Positions 1-8,771 of a DNA stretch of 64,000 nucleotides are shown in pieces. The notes beneath the pieces were generated by a model. It was not told the origin of the DNA. It made no database searches and saw only the letters and a program-made list of their open reading frames with translations. The position numbers and the translations under genes are program-made. The first letter of the stretch is position 1; every line of letters starts with the position of its first letter. Where the stretch lies: contig QOQE01000004.1 in assembly GCA_003331935.1 (NCBI GenBank), positions 20,539 to 84,538 on the forward strand. Direction: 5' to 3'. This stretch comes from Alphaproteobacteria bacterium (lineage in GTDB: Bacteria; Pseudomonadota; Alphaproteobacteria; Rhodobacterales; Rhodobacteraceae).

Positions 1-825
1 GATGCCTGTATCGTTTTAGCTGAGGGGCTAGCAGGAACAGAGGAGAATTTCGCAGAACTGATGACTATAAGAGCAAAAGAAATTGGATTAACAAACTCGA
101 ATTTTAAAAACTCAACCGGTTGGCCGGATCCTGACCATAAGATGAGTTCAAGTGATTTGGTTACTCTAGCGACAAAGATAAGAGAAGAATATCCATCCTA
201 TTACTCAATATTTAATGATCTGGAGTTTACTTGGGATGGAATTAGTCAAAGGAATAGAAATCCTTTGCTTTCAATGAACCTCGGTGCTGATGGACTTAAG
301 ACCGGATACACAGATGAAGCAGGTTATGGCTTAATCGCCTCTGCAAAACAAAATGAAAGAAGAATTACTTTTGTTATTACTGGGCTTAAATCAGTTGGAC
401 AGAGAGCCCGCGAAGCAAAGGGAATAACTACTTGGGCTTTTAAGAAATTCAGATTGAGAACTTATTTTAAAAAGAATGTCACAATCCTAGAAGTACCTGT
501 TTGGAGAGGCAAAAAAGAAAGTGTTAAGATATCGGCTGCCGACCATGTTCAACTACTTATAGCTAATGACTCAAAGAACGATCCTAAAATGCATGTAGTG
601 CTTAAAGAACCCCTCATAGCTCCTTTGGAAAAGGGACAAAAAATTAATGGTCATTTGGTAGTCGAAACAACCTCCCTCATAAAAGAAAATAATGACAAAA
701 AACAATTGTTTTTTCCCATAATAGTTAACGAAGATTTAGGTAGGGGCGGGGTGGTTAATAAAGTTAGCACCAATCTGCGCAATCTAAAATCTAACTTTTT
801 CTCTCTATTTGGATCAAATCAATGA
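1..825 (+). CDS. D-alanyl-D-alanine carboxypeptidase, PBP5/DacF family (5' partial)
   Basis: Periplasmic serine peptidase that trims the terminal D-Ala of peptidoglycan pentapeptides. The reading frame is open from base 1, so the gene starts outside the window. The serine active-site motif and most of the SxN region are therefore missing. The KTG box that closes the active site is visible at nt 298-306 (GLKTGYTDEAG), followed by the small C-terminal beta domain typical of PBP5-like enzymes. An internal ATG at 61 is not the real start, because homologous sequence (DACIVLAEGLAGTEENF) continues upstream of it. The stop overlaps the tmk start by 4 nt, so the genes are probably cotranscribed. Family assignment is firm; paralogue naming (dacC/dacF) is not. 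Confidence 0.93.
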   Translation, partial: DACIVLAEGLAGTEENFAELMTIRAKEIGLTNSNFKNSTGWPDPDHKMSSSDLVTLATKIREEYPSYYSIFNDLEFTWDGISQRNRNPLLSMNLGADGLKTGYTDEAGYGLIASAKQNERRITFVITGLKSVGQRAREAKGITTWAFKKFRLRTYFKKNVTILEVPVWRGKKESVKISAADHVQLLIANDSKNDPKMHVVLKEPLIAPLEKGQKINGHLVVETTSLIKENNDKKQLFFPIIVNEDLGRGGVVNKVSTNLRNLKSNFFSLFGSNQ

Positions 826-1439
826 GAGGCTTGTTTATTACTTTTGAAGGAATTGATGGTTGTGGAAAATCTACTCAAATAAATTTTCTTACAGAACGCT
901 TTGCTAAAATGAAAAAACCAGTTGTAAAGACCGAGGAACCTGGTGGTACTGCTGGGTCAAATGAAATAAGGAAAATTCTTCTTAGGGAAAATAATTTTCA
1001 GTGGTCAGTGGAAACTGAAGCATTACTGTTTATGGCTGCTAGGAATGATCATGTAGAAAAAGTTATAAAACCATCAATAAATGATAATAAAATTGTGATA
1101 TGCGATCGATTTATGGATAGCACCTTGGTTTATCAAGGAATGCGAAGCTCTAGGGCTAAACAGTTGAGCCTAGACTTATTTCAATTAATAGCAATAAACC
1201 CAGACATAACATTTTTAATTGATATGGAGCCTGAAATAGCCTTAAGACGAGCATTGAGAAGGTCAACAAAAGAAGATAGATTTGAAAACTATGGAATTAG
1301 CTTTCAACATGAGTTGCGAAAAAATTTTCTTGATATCGCACACAAGCATAGTGACAGAATTAGGATAATTGATGGCAATCAAACTCCAGAAGATGTTGCA
1401 GCTCAAATAAATGAAAGCATTGAGCCTCTAGCTATTTGA
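822..1439 (+). CDS. tmk: Thymidylate kinase
   Basis: Cytosolic dTMP kinase that phosphorylates dTMP to dTDP for dTTP synthesis. The P-loop GIDGCGKST is at residues 10-18, the DRF motif at 95-97, and an Arg-rich lid segment (RALRRSTKED) lies near 143-152. The length of 205 aa is normal. Its start overlaps the upstream carboxypeptidase stop (ATGA), and holB begins 1 nt after its stop. This is the usual alphaproteobacterial dac-tmk-holB arrangement and implies one transcript. Identification is secure. Confidence 0.98.
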   Translation: MRGLFITFEGIDGCGKSTQINFLTERFAKMKKPVVKTEEPGGTAGSNEIRKILLRENNFQWSVETEALLFMAARNDHVEKVIKPSINDNKIVICDRFMDSTLVYQGMRSSRAKQLSLDLFQLIAINPDITFLIDMEPEIALRRALRRSTKEDRFENYGISFQHELRKNFLDIAHKHSDRIRIIDGNQTPEDVAAQINESIEPLAI

Positions 1440-1440
1440 T

Positions 1441-2505
1441 ATGATAAGGGACGAAAATGATACGTTAGGAATATCTTTAAATCAGGAGAGTTCTGTTCTC
1501 TTTGGGCATGACAAACAGATAAGCTTTCTCTTAGATCGGTTGAGAACGAGCCAGATTCCCAATGCATGGCTTTTTCATGGGCCAATGGGGATTGGTAAAT
1601 CTTCCCTAGCGTTGAATATAGGAAAAGTATTATCAAATATCGACTTTTCAAAAAAGAACCACGTAGTGTCTATTTCCGAACAAGATATAAGAAGGCCAAA
1701 AACTACAGCAAACATTAGCAATGTTTTCTACTGCAGAAGAAAATGGGATGACAAAAAAAAGCTTTTTCAAAAGTATATTTCCATCGAAGATATAAGAGAG
1801 TTGAATAGAAAGTTTTCCTTATCTTCTACAGATAACTCTTACAAAGTCTGCGTAGTTGATACAACAGAGGACCTTAATATTTCTGCAGCAAATTCTCTTT
1901 TAAAGATACTTGAAGAACCTCCCAAAAACACTCTTTTCATCTTAGTTTCAAATAACCAGCAATCTATCCTGCCCACCATTCTTTCAAGATGTCAAAAAGT
2001 TGGTTTTCAAAGATTAAATGAAAAAAATCTTGGAGATATATACGCAAGCCTTGTAAAGGAAAATAAAGTTGAGCAAATAATAGATGCTGATGCCGTTGCG
2101 GCCTGTGACGGGTCAGTACGGAAGCTTCTAAATTTTCTAGACAAAGACTATATAAAAATTTTCAACAGCATGAAGACATTATTATTAGACTTACCGAACC
2201 TCAACAAAAGAAAAGCAATTGCATTATTATCGGGGAACAAAGACTACCTTTCTAGCAATGATCCTGATAAATCAGCGTTTGGAATTCTTTTAAGACTACT
2301 TTCGTCTTTAGCAAAAAAAGAACTCACATTGAAGATCGGCACAGAAATTGTTAATGATGATATTGCCTTGATTGCCGCTCATTTATATTCACAAATTTCA
2401 CTTTTTAGATATCAATCATTAGAGTACAATCTTGAACCTAAGAGAGCAGTCTTCTTTGCCTTAAACACTATCGAGTTGGCCTTTGCAAAAGATAAAAAAA
2501 ATTAG
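1441..2505 (+). CDS. holB: DNA polymerase III subunit delta' (clamp loader)
   Basis: Clamp-loader AAA+ family subunit that helps load the beta sliding clamp during replication. The Walker A-like motif GPMGIGKSS is at residues 47-55. The characteristic sensor region NISAANSLLKILEEPP lies near 145-160, followed by an SRC motif (ILSRCQK). The length of 354 aa fits the family. It lies between tmk and tatD in the conserved cluster. Its last 23 nt overlap the tatD start, and metG, which usually sits here in Alphaproteobacteria, is absent. Confidence 0.95.
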   Translation: MIRDENDTLGISLNQESSVLFGHDKQISFLLDRLRTSQIPNAWLFHGPMGIGKSSLALNIGKVLSNIDFSKKNHVVSISEQDIRRPKTTANISNVFYCRRKWDDKKKLFQKYISIEDIRELNRKFSLSSTDNSYKVCVVDTTEDLNISAANSLLKILEEPPKNTLFILVSNNQQSILPTILSRCQKVGFQRLNEKNLGDIYASLVKENKVEQIIDADAVAACDGSVRKLLNFLDKDYIKIFNSMKTLLLDLPNLNKRKAIALLSGNKDYLSSNDPDKSAFGILLRLLSSLAKKELTLKIGTEIVNDDIALIAAHLYSQISLFRYQSLEYNLEPKRAVFFALNTIELAFAKDKKN

Positions 2506-3283
2506 ATCGAGTGTAATAGACAGCCATTGCCATTTGGACTTTAAGGCTTTGGCAGATGATTTACCAGGAGTGCTACGCAGAGCAAAATCTGAGGGCGTTT
2601 TAAAAATGTTGACTATTTGTACAAACTTTAAAAAACCTGATCAGACTATTTCCTTAAGCGAAAGATTTGAAGAGATCTTTTTTGCCGCAGGTATTCATCC
2701 AAACCAACCAACTGAGGATCTACAGTTTGATAGTGAAGCCTTGCTATCTATTTGCGCACACAAAAAAATGATAGCAGTAGGTGAAACTGGTTTAGATTTT
2801 CATTATTCACAAGATAGTAAAAAAGACCAAATAAAGTCACTCATACAGCATATTGAAGTGGCCAAAGAAGCAAATTTACCTGTTATAATTCATGCAAGAA
2901 ACGCAGATAACGAGATCGCAAAAATTTTATCTAAGGAGTACGTTAAAAGTGCCTTTAATTGCGTAATGCATTGTTTTTCTTCGAGCTCTTATCTTGCAAG
3001 GGAAGCACTTGACCTAGGTTTTTATCTCTCAATGTCAGGTATTATTACTTTTAAGAATTCCCAAAATCTTAGAGATATTTTTTCAAAAATACCAATAGAG
3101 AAAGTTTTAGTTGAAACTGACAGTCCTTATCTCGCTCCAACACCGCATCGCGGTAAACCTAATGAACCCGCTTTAGTTTCCTATGTTGCAAAAACTGGAG
3201 CAGAAATTTTTGGTGTAGATGAAGATTTTTTCAGAGCTCAAACTACAAAAAATTTTTTTTCCCTTTTTAAGAAAGCACTTTAA
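2483..3283 (+). CDS. tatD: TatD family deoxyribonuclease/metal-dependent hydrolase
   Basis: Cytosolic TIM-barrel metal-dependent hydrolase related to the 3'-5' exonuclease TatD. The N-terminal metal-binding HCHLD is at residues 15-19, with a central GETGLDFHY and a C-terminal VETDSPYLAP carrying the metal-ligand Asp. The length of 266 aa is typical. The ATG at 2483 overlaps holB by 23 nt; a shorter start is possible but would bring the metal motif closer to the N terminus. The MBL-fold gene follows after 2 nt. The in vivo substrate is unknown. Confidence 0.93.
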   Translation: MQKIKKIRSSVIDSHCHLDFKALADDLPGVLRRAKSEGVLKMLTICTNFKKPDQTISLSERFEEIFFAAGIHPNQPTEDLQFDSEALLSICAHKKMIAVGETGLDFHYSQDSKKDQIKSLIQHIEVAKEANLPVIIHARNADNEIAKILSKEYVKSAFNCVMHCFSSSSYLAREALDLGFYLSMSGIITFKNSQNLRDIFSKIPIEKVLVETDSPYLAPTPHRGKPNEPALVSYVAKTGAEIFGVDEDFFRAQTTKNFFSLFKKAL

Positions 3284-3285
3284 GA

Positions 3286-4080
3286 ATGTCTTATAAATTT
3301 AGAATTCTGGGTTGTGGATCATCTGGTGGGGTTCCACGGGTAGGTTTTGGCTGGGGAAAATGCGATCCTAAAAATAAAAAAAACAGGCGCTTACGTTGCT
3401 CTTTACTTGTTGAGAAGATGATAGATACAAAAAAAACAACAGTGTTAATAGATACCGGCCCTGATGTAAGAGAACAACTATTGCAAGCAAATGTTACTAA
3501 TTTAGACGCGGTAATATATACCCATTCCCATGCTGATCATGTTCATGGAATAGACGACTTAAGGACAGTTGCTTATAAGAAAAGAGAAAAATTACCAGTA
3601 TGGGCGGATAAAGAAACACAGAAAAGATTACTACAAGGCTTTTCATACATATTTAAAACACCAAAAAAGAGTAATTACCCACCAATCTGTGATTTACATC
3701 TAATAAGCTCGGCTGACGTGATTATCCAGGGTAAAGGCGGTGAAATCAATTTTCGACCCCTATTGGTTAACCACGGTGACATTAACGCATTAGGTTTTAA
3801 AATTGGTAAATTAGCATATATTCCTGATGTTCTGGAAATTCCCTCTAAGAGTTGGAAGGATTTAGAAAATCTTGATATTTTAATAATAGACGCGCTTCGT
3901 CGAGATCCCCACCCGTCCCATACACACTTAGAAAAAACACTTCTTTGGCTTAGAAAACTAAAGCCAAAGCAAGCGATCTTAACAAACTTACATAATGACT
4001 TAGACTATTCAGAGCTAAAAAAAGAGCTTCCAAAAAATGTTGAACCAGCATTTGATGGACTTGAAATTAATATAAAATAA
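3286..4080 (+). CDS. MBL-fold metallo-hydrolase (PhnP-like)
   Basis: Metallo-beta-lactamase-fold hydrolase, probably a phosphodiesterase of the PhnP/RNase Z-like group. The metal-binding signature THSHADHVHGID is at residues 79-90 (HxHxDH). A later NHGD and a C-terminal TNLHNDLDY provide further His/Asp ligands. The N-terminal GCGSSGGVPRVGFGWG is typical of the subgroup that follows tatD in alphaproteobacterial genomes. It starts 2 nt after tatD and overlaps the next gene by 1 nt (TAATG). The biological substrate is not known, so I give no symbol. Confidence 0.9.
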   Translation: MSYKFRILGCGSSGGVPRVGFGWGKCDPKNKKNRRLRCSLLVEKMIDTKKTTVLIDTGPDVREQLLQANVTNLDAVIYTHSHADHVHGIDDLRTVAYKKREKLPVWADKETQKRLLQGFSYIFKTPKKSNYPPICDLHLISSADVIIQGKGGEINFRPLLVNHGDINALGFKIGKLAYIPDVLEIPSKSWKDLENLDILIIDALRRDPHPSHTHLEKTLLWLRKLKPKQAILTNLHNDLDYSELKKELPKNVEPAFDGLEINIK

Positions 4081-5015
4081 TGCTTTTTGAAATTGCTCTT
4101 ATAGTTCTTCCAGTTTTTTTACTGATAACGGGAGGTTTTATTTCTTCCTATATTCAATTATTGAAAAAGAGCTTAGTTGATGGTTTAGCAAAATTTTTTC
4201 AAGATTTTGGAATACCTTTCCTTTTATTTTTCAACTTTGCGATTCTTGACCTAAATAATGCTTTCGATTTTCGGATAATAATTTCCTTTTACACTTCAAT
4301 GATCATCTCTTTCATTATTATTAGTTGTGTAAGTTATTTCATATTTAAGCAACCTTACATAAATTCGGTTACTTTAGGGTTCTGCGCAATGTTTTCTAAT
4401 GGAGTTCTATTGGGACTTCCAATTAGCGAACTTGCATACGGATCTGACAGCCTCTTTACAAATTATGCAATTATTACTGGGCATGCACCACTTTGCTACT
4501 TCGTTGGGATAACACTAATTGAGTTTGTCAAAAATGATAAAGCAAAATTTGTGCTTGGACTGAAAAATTCTGGTAAAGCTATTCTCTTTAATAATTTAGC
4601 AATAGGAATATTATTAGGTATCGGTTTTAACTTTCTTGATTTGAGTTTTTCAACAAAAACTGAGGAAATATTAAAGAGAGGTACGAATTGGGTAATTCCG
4701 CTTGCACTTTTTACAATGGGTGGTGTGCTTTATTACTATAGGATAGCTACCTCTTACATGTTGCCCTTGGCAATAATTTTCACCTCGTTAATGGTTCAGC
4801 CAACAATTGTATATTTTCTAGGTATATATTCTTGGGGTATTGAAATAGAAACACTAAGAAATGCGATAATAATGGCTGCAATGGCTCCTGGTTTGAATGC
4901 TTATTTCTTTGCTAATTTGTACAATAATAGTAGGGAAGTAGTAGCAACAACTATATTGATTTCTACCGGTCTTACGATATTTACGTCATCCTTTTGGATA
5001 TATGCTTTATCTTGA
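4080..5015 (+). CDS. AEC family (auxin efflux carrier-like) transporter
   Basis: Inner-membrane carrier of 311 aa with about ten hydrophobic segments spread over the whole length and the paired bundle layout of AEC/BASS proteins. Recognisable family features are the stretch around residues 100-120 (GFCAMFSNGVLLGLPI), where bacterial members have a conserved N-x-G-x-x-G-x-P pattern, and a C-terminal MAPGLNAYFFANLY. Its start overlaps the preceding hydrolase stop by 1 nt, so it may be cotranscribed with the tmk-holB-tatD unit. The substrate is unknown; bacterial members carry malate, malonate and other small organic acids. Confidence 0.88.
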   Translation: MLFEIALIVLPVFLLITGGFISSYIQLLKKSLVDGLAKFFQDFGIPFLLFFNFAILDLNNAFDFRIIISFYTSMIISFIIISCVSYFIFKQPYINSVTLGFCAMFSNGVLLGLPISELAYGSDSLFTNYAIITGHAPLCYFVGITLIEFVKNDKAKFVLGLKNSGKAILFNNLAIGILLGIGFNFLDLSFSTKTEEILKRGTNWVIPLALFTMGGVLYYYRIATSYMLPLAIIFTSLMVQPTIVYFLGIYSWGIEIETLRNAIIMAAMAPGLNAYFFANLYNNSREVVATTILISTGLTIFTSSFWIYALS

Positions 5016-5016
5016 T

Positions 5017-5223
5017 CTATTTCCCGTAGTGTGTGGTAAAGGACTGTTCGCATAACTTATACACTAACGTATCTGTGCCCTCTCCTGCTTGTCTAGCGCA
5101 GTGGGTTGCGACAGCAGCACTCCTATTCCCACCCATATAATCAGTGGGGCTATTAAAGTAGCTTGGCCCAGAACAAGACGTAAGAACCCAACACGAGATA
5201 GTAATGTAATATATTTTCTTCAA
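5017..5223 (-). CDS. Small putative lipoprotein
   Basis: Unrecognised 68-aa protein. The N terminus is a short lipoprotein signal (MKKIYYITISCWVLTSCS) with a lipobox LTSC at residues 14-17, so the mature protein would begin at Cys17 and be membrane-anchored. Three further cysteines lie in the mature part. It sits 1 nt downstream of the Sel1-repeat gene on the same strand and is probably cotranscribed with it. A functional link between the two cell-envelope proteins is inference. Confidence 0.7.
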   Translation of the reverse strand: MKKIYYITISCWVLTSCSGPSYFNSPTDYMGGNRSAAVATHCARQAGEGTDTLVYKLCEQSFTTHYGK

Positions 5224-5224
5224 C

Positions 5225-5989
5225 CTATTGTCCCACTTCTTTGACGTAAGTCATACACTCTTTAAACTTTTTTTCAATACATTTTCTTGATAACTGTTCA
5301 GCTTTCTTTATTTGCTCTGTGGACATTTTTGATTCTAACTCAGTTCTCAACTGAATACTTCTGCTAATGCTACCAATATCTCTTGAAAGAAAAGTTGCCA
5401 AGTTACAACTAACGTGAGCAAATGTTAGGTTTTTTTCTACGCCTCGCCCCAAAATAAAGTTGGTTGCTAATGCTAAATGGGCTTCCGGATTTCCTAATTC
5501 GGCTGATTTTTCATACCAAAAATGGCTTTCTTTAGCTTTCCCAGTTTCTTCTTGCAATAAAGAAGCAAGCCTAAATTGAGCAATATCGTCCTGATTAAAC
5601 GCTGCAAGGGTATACCAATAAACAGCTTTTTCTTTATCTACGCTAGTGCCCTCACCTTTTTCATATTTTAGCCCGACATTAACTTGTGCTTGGACATGAC
5701 CAGATAATGCTGCTTTCGTGAAGAAAAGTAGTGCTTCTTTATCATTTTGCAAGACTCCATCATATAAGAAACCTAGAAGAAAATCCGCTTCTCTACTACC
5801 GATCATTGAGGCTGATTTCCATCTTTGCAAAGCATCAGCGTAGTTTCCCTGATCATAAGAGTTAAGCCCCTCTCTTATTAGGCCTCTAGGCGATTCAGCT
5901 TCTGTAGGACCATTATGAAAACATAACCAAAAGGTTAAAAAGAACTTTGTTACTTTTAAAAGAATACTTTTAGGTTTCTTTTCTGGCAT
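5225..5989 (-). CDS. Secreted Sel1-repeat (SLR/TPR-like) protein
   Basis: A 254-aa protein with a probable signal peptide over residues 1-31 and about four Sel1-like helical repeats from residue 37 to 170 (for example ADALQRWKSASMIGSREADF and KEALLFFTKAALSGHVQAQ). The C-terminal tail, with AHVSCNLA and EQIKKAEQLSRKCIEKKFKEC, is of the kind often found after the last Sel1 repeat. Such proteins are protein-interaction scaffolds; the partner is unknown. It is likely in an operon with the small lipoprotein downstream, and it is divergent from the membrane protein at 6244. Confidence 0.88.
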   Translation of the reverse strand: MPEKKPKSILLKVTKFFLTFWLCFHNGPTEAESPRGLIREGLNSYDQGNYADALQRWKSASMIGSREADFLLGFLYDGVLQNDKEALLFFTKAALSGHVQAQVNVGLKYEKGEGTSVDKEKAVYWYTLAAFNQDDIAQFRLASLLQEETGKAKESHFWYEKSAELGNPEAHLALATNFILGRGVEKNLTFAHVSCNLATFLSRDIGSISRSIQLRTELESKMSTEQIKKAEQLSRKCIEKKFKECMTYVKEVGQ

Positions 5990-6074
5990 AAAATCTTTTC
6001 TCCAATCTGGCTCTTCTAGTACATACTGAATTTTATATCAAAAATATAACGCATAAAATATTCTTCATTGGATG

Positions 6075-6156
6075 TTTTCCATATAATCTGTGGAAAACCC
6101 TGTGAATTAGTAAGAAAAAAATTTACCAAACCTTTGTTGGGTAATAACTTTACCCA
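6075..6156. promoter_or_regulatory. Two inverted repeats in the divergent intergenic region
   Basis: The 254-nt gap between the divergent genes at 5225-5989 and 6244-6666 holds two perfect dyads: TTTTCCA/TGGAAAA (6075-6081 and 6091-6097, 9-nt spacer) and TGGGTAA/TTACCCA (6138-6144 and 6150-6156, 5-nt loop). Neither is followed by a T-run, so they are not terminators. They are placed where operators for the divergent promoters would be. No regulator can be named. Confidence 0.35.
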
Positions 6157-6243
6157 GTCTGCATAAAAATTAGGCAAGAAGAAATAAATGCTTGATAAAG
6201 ATTTAAATTTTTGTAGAAGAAGGGCGAATATCGGAGCAAAAAA

Positions 6244-6666
6244 ATGACAAAAGAATTAGAACATGATGACCTAAGTGAAACTGCGGAAACTGGTAAGATG
6301 CACAACATTACCTCAAAGGCCGGGAGACTGGCTATGGAGTTATCTGCAGAGAAAAAACGTCTTGCACAAGAACTTGAGGAGCTGCAAGGTGAATACGATG
6401 ATATTAAACCCCTGACTCCAACTGGAACTAGAGATTGGTATGTGAAATGGGGCTCTATGATATTAGGGGTATTGGGTGTCTTCCTGATATCTGCAGAGAT
6501 ATATCTTTTTGGACAAATAGCTTACTTAATAAGCGCGATAGGGTGGATATATGTTGGTATGCAGTGGGGCGATAGGGCTATTATGATCGGTTCCGCAATT
6601 AGTGGAACTGCAGTTGCAATGTTTTTGATAGAGAACCCTATGCTCTTTAGCCAATTTTTTAACTAG
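6244..6666 (+). CDS. Hypothetical membrane protein with N-terminal coiled coil
   Basis: Unrecognised 140-aa protein. Residues about 28-55 form a charged heptad-like helix (LSAEKKRLAQELEELQGEYD). Three hydrophobic segments follow at about 70-90, 93-110 and 114-134, so it is an inner-membrane protein with a cytosolic coiled coil. It stands alone on the + strand with its own upstream region, which contains two dyads. A weak RBS (GGAG) precedes the ATG. Function unknown. Confidence 0.78.
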   Translation: MTKELEHDDLSETAETGKMHNITSKAGRLAMELSAEKKRLAQELEELQGEYDDIKPLTPTGTRDWYVKWGSMILGVLGVFLISAEIYLFGQIAYLISAIGWIYVGMQWGDRAIMIGSAISGTAVAMFLIENPMLFSQFFN

Positions 6667-6690
6667 CGGACAGTTAATCGAATGAGAACG

Positions 6691-7533
6691 TTAAAAAGAC
6701 TTTAAAGACTGATTTATCTTCTTAAAAGACTCACTTGCTACATTTAGAGGCCGTCCAGCCAATAGACCGCCATCTACGACAAAATCTTGTCCAGTAACGA
6801 ATGAGCTCTCATCACTAGCTAGGTAAATAGCCAAGTTAGCGATATCTTCTGGCAATCCCGCTCTAGGTATTGGTTGGAACTCATTAAAAGCGTCGCCTGA
6901 CTTAAGATGATCGTCACTCAAAGATAGTTTTTCGCCAGACAATTTCTGACCAACACCAAATATCTCAGTTATTATTGCTCCTGGAGAAATCGAGTTAACT
7001 CGTATTTTATTTTTTGCTAATTCAAGAGAAGTTACCTTGCTAAAATGAATTACTCCAGCTTTTGCAGCTGAATAAACTGAGCCACCACATCCACCCCAAT
7101 GGCCAGCTATACTAGCGGTATTAACTATGCTACCACATTTTTGCTTACTCATAACTTTAGCCACTTCTCGTGTCCCTATAATTACGCTGGTAAGAAGAAG
7201 GTCTATACTATGTCTTATTTTCTCGTATGAGATGTCTTCAATATTCCTTACAAAATCTGGAGCACCTGCATTGTTGAACATTGCGTCTATCTTACCATAG
7301 TAGCCAAATGTGTCTTCAACAAGTGTACATATCTGATCTTCGTGTAAGACATCACAGGTAATAAACCTACACTTTTCCCCTAACTGACTTGCTATTTTTT
7401 TTCCTTCATTCTCTCTTCTCCCCGAAATAACAACATTTGCTCCTTCAGAAACCGAGTACCTAGCTATTTCAAGCCCTATACCACTCGTTGCCCCTGTAAC
7501 AACAACTACTTTGTCTTGCAATCTATTTACCAT
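6691..7533 (-). CDS. SDR family NAD(P)-dependent oxidoreductase
   Basis: Classical short-chain dehydrogenase of 280 aa. The dinucleotide-binding TGATSGIG is at residues 13-20, NNAG at 87-90, catalytic Ser141 (NTASIAG), and Tyr154/Lys158 in YSAAK. SPGAI and a C-terminal VDGG are present as in the FabG-like group. A GGAG about 8 nt upstream supports the start. The aminotransferase gene lies upstream on the same strand with a 27-nt gap, so the two may share a transcript. The substrate cannot be read from sequence. Confidence 0.93.
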   Translation of the reverse strand: MVNRLQDKVVVVTGATSGIGLEIARYSVSEGANVVISGRRENEGKKIASQLGEKCRFITCDVLHEDQICTLVEDTFGYYGKIDAMFNNAGAPDFVRNIEDISYEKIRHSIDLLLTSVIIGTREVAKVMSKQKCGSIVNTASIAGHWGGCGGSVYSAAKAGVIHFSKVTSLELAKNKIRVNSISPGAIITEIFGVGQKLSGEKLSLSDDHLKSGDAFNEFQPIPRAGLPEDIANLAIYLASDESSFVTGQDFVVDGGLLAGRPLNVASESFKKINQSLKSF

Positions 7534-7559
7534 GGCAGCTCCTATCCTTTATGCTTTTT

Positions 7560-8714
7560 TTATCGAATATATTTCTTTTCATGCATGAATTTTTTTATTC
7601 TCTCTATACCAGTTAATATCTCAGGTGTACTTCTAGCGTAAGATATTCTAATCATTGACTTGCCATTGACTGGATCAAAATCTATTCCAGGCGTTATAGC
7701 AACCCCACCAATATCAAGCATTCTTTTTGTAAAATCGTAGCTATCAGACGAAAATTCACTGATATCTACGTATAAATAAAATGCACCATCAGGTGGCGCA
7801 ATATTAGTAAACCCTATTTCAGGTAAAGCATTTAACAATTTTTTCCTATTCTCTTTATAGGTCTCTAAATTTTTTTCTAGCTCACCTTTACTCTCAAAAG
7901 CTCCGAGTGCTACTATTTGGCTAGCATGGGACGCACAGATAAACATATTTTGCTGTATTCTTTCAACTATCCTTACATGCTCCTTGGGAACGACTATCCA
8001 GCCTATCCTCCAACCGGTCATCGAAAAGTATTTCGAGAATGAATTAATAACATAGCAGCTATCGCTAAACTCAAGCGCTGTTGAAGGTTTCATTTCATAC
8101 TGAATCCCATGATAAATTTCATCACTTATCAGTGAAACCTTCTTGTGATTACAATAATTTATCAACTCATTTAATGCATCTTTTTTGATCATACAGCCAG
8201 TTGGATTGCCTGGTGATGCTATCAGTAAGCCATTGATAGTGTGGTTGCTAAGCTCACTTGGATGTGGCTGAAACTTGTTTTTTTCAGTAGTGTTTATAAG
8301 TACTGGCTCTAAATTAAGAGCTTTCATAATTTGTCTATAGCTAGGATAGCCAGGATTTGCTAAACCCACTTTCTCATCTCGGTCAAACAAAGCTGTAAAA
8401 GCGAGAACAAACCCTGCTGAAGAACCACTAGTTATGATTATTCTATTCCAGTCAATATCCAATCCATACCAATCACTGTACAGTTCAGCAATTTTTTTTC
8501 TTAATTCAGGCAAGCCAAGCGCTACGGTATAACCCATTGGGTTATCTTCCATAGAAGATTTTAAAAACTCCTTGGCTGCTTTCGGTGCTGAGGTTCCAGG
8601 TTGCCCAACCTCCATATGTACAACTGATTGGCCTTTGTGTTCAACAGCTTGAGCTCTTTCCATTATATCCATTACAAGGAAAGGGTCTATTATACTTCTT
8701 TGTGAACTTCTCAT
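7560..8714 (-). CDS. Pyridoxal-phosphate aminotransferase, class I/II (AspC-like)
   Basis: Fold-type I aminotransferase. The internal aldimine lysine lies in SFSKYFSMTGWRIGW (Lys228 with this start). SPGNPTG (about 167-173) and SDEIYHG carry the cofactor-contacting Asn/Asp/Tyr. The length of about 384 aa fits subgroup I-alpha. I prefer the ATG at 8714; an in-frame TTG at 8732 would add six residues, and neither has a clear Shine-Dalgarno. It precedes the SDR on the same strand. Substrate specificity (aromatic, aspartate or branched-chain) is unresolved. Confidence 0.92.
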   Translation of the reverse strand: MRSSQRSIIDPFLVMDIMERAQAVEHKGQSVVHMEVGQPGTSAPKAAKEFLKSSMEDNPMGYTVALGLPELRKKIAELYSDWYGLDIDWNRIIITSGSSAGFVLAFTALFDRDEKVGLANPGYPSYRQIMKALNLEPVLINTTEKNKFQPHPSELSNHTINGLLIASPGNPTGCMIKKDALNELINYCNHKKVSLISDEIYHGIQYEMKPSTALEFSDSCYVINSFSKYFSMTGWRIGWIVVPKEHVRIVERIQQNMFICASHASQIVALGAFESKGELEKNLETYKENRKKLLNALPEIGFTNIAPPDGAFYLYVDISEFSSDSYDFTKRMLDIGGVAITPGIDFDPVNGKSMIRISYARSTPEILTGIERIKKFMHEKKYIR

Positions 8715-8771
8715 ATTTTGCTGACTACTCAAAACACTGTTTTTTTAACATCGCTTGATCCTACATTATAT

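Noticed and set aside
6088..6100. TGTGGAAAA as a DnaA box (replication origin)
   Set aside because: One mismatch to TGTGGATAA and no cluster of further boxes, no origin-type genes (dnaA, gidA, parA) nearby. It is one arm of an inverted repeat.
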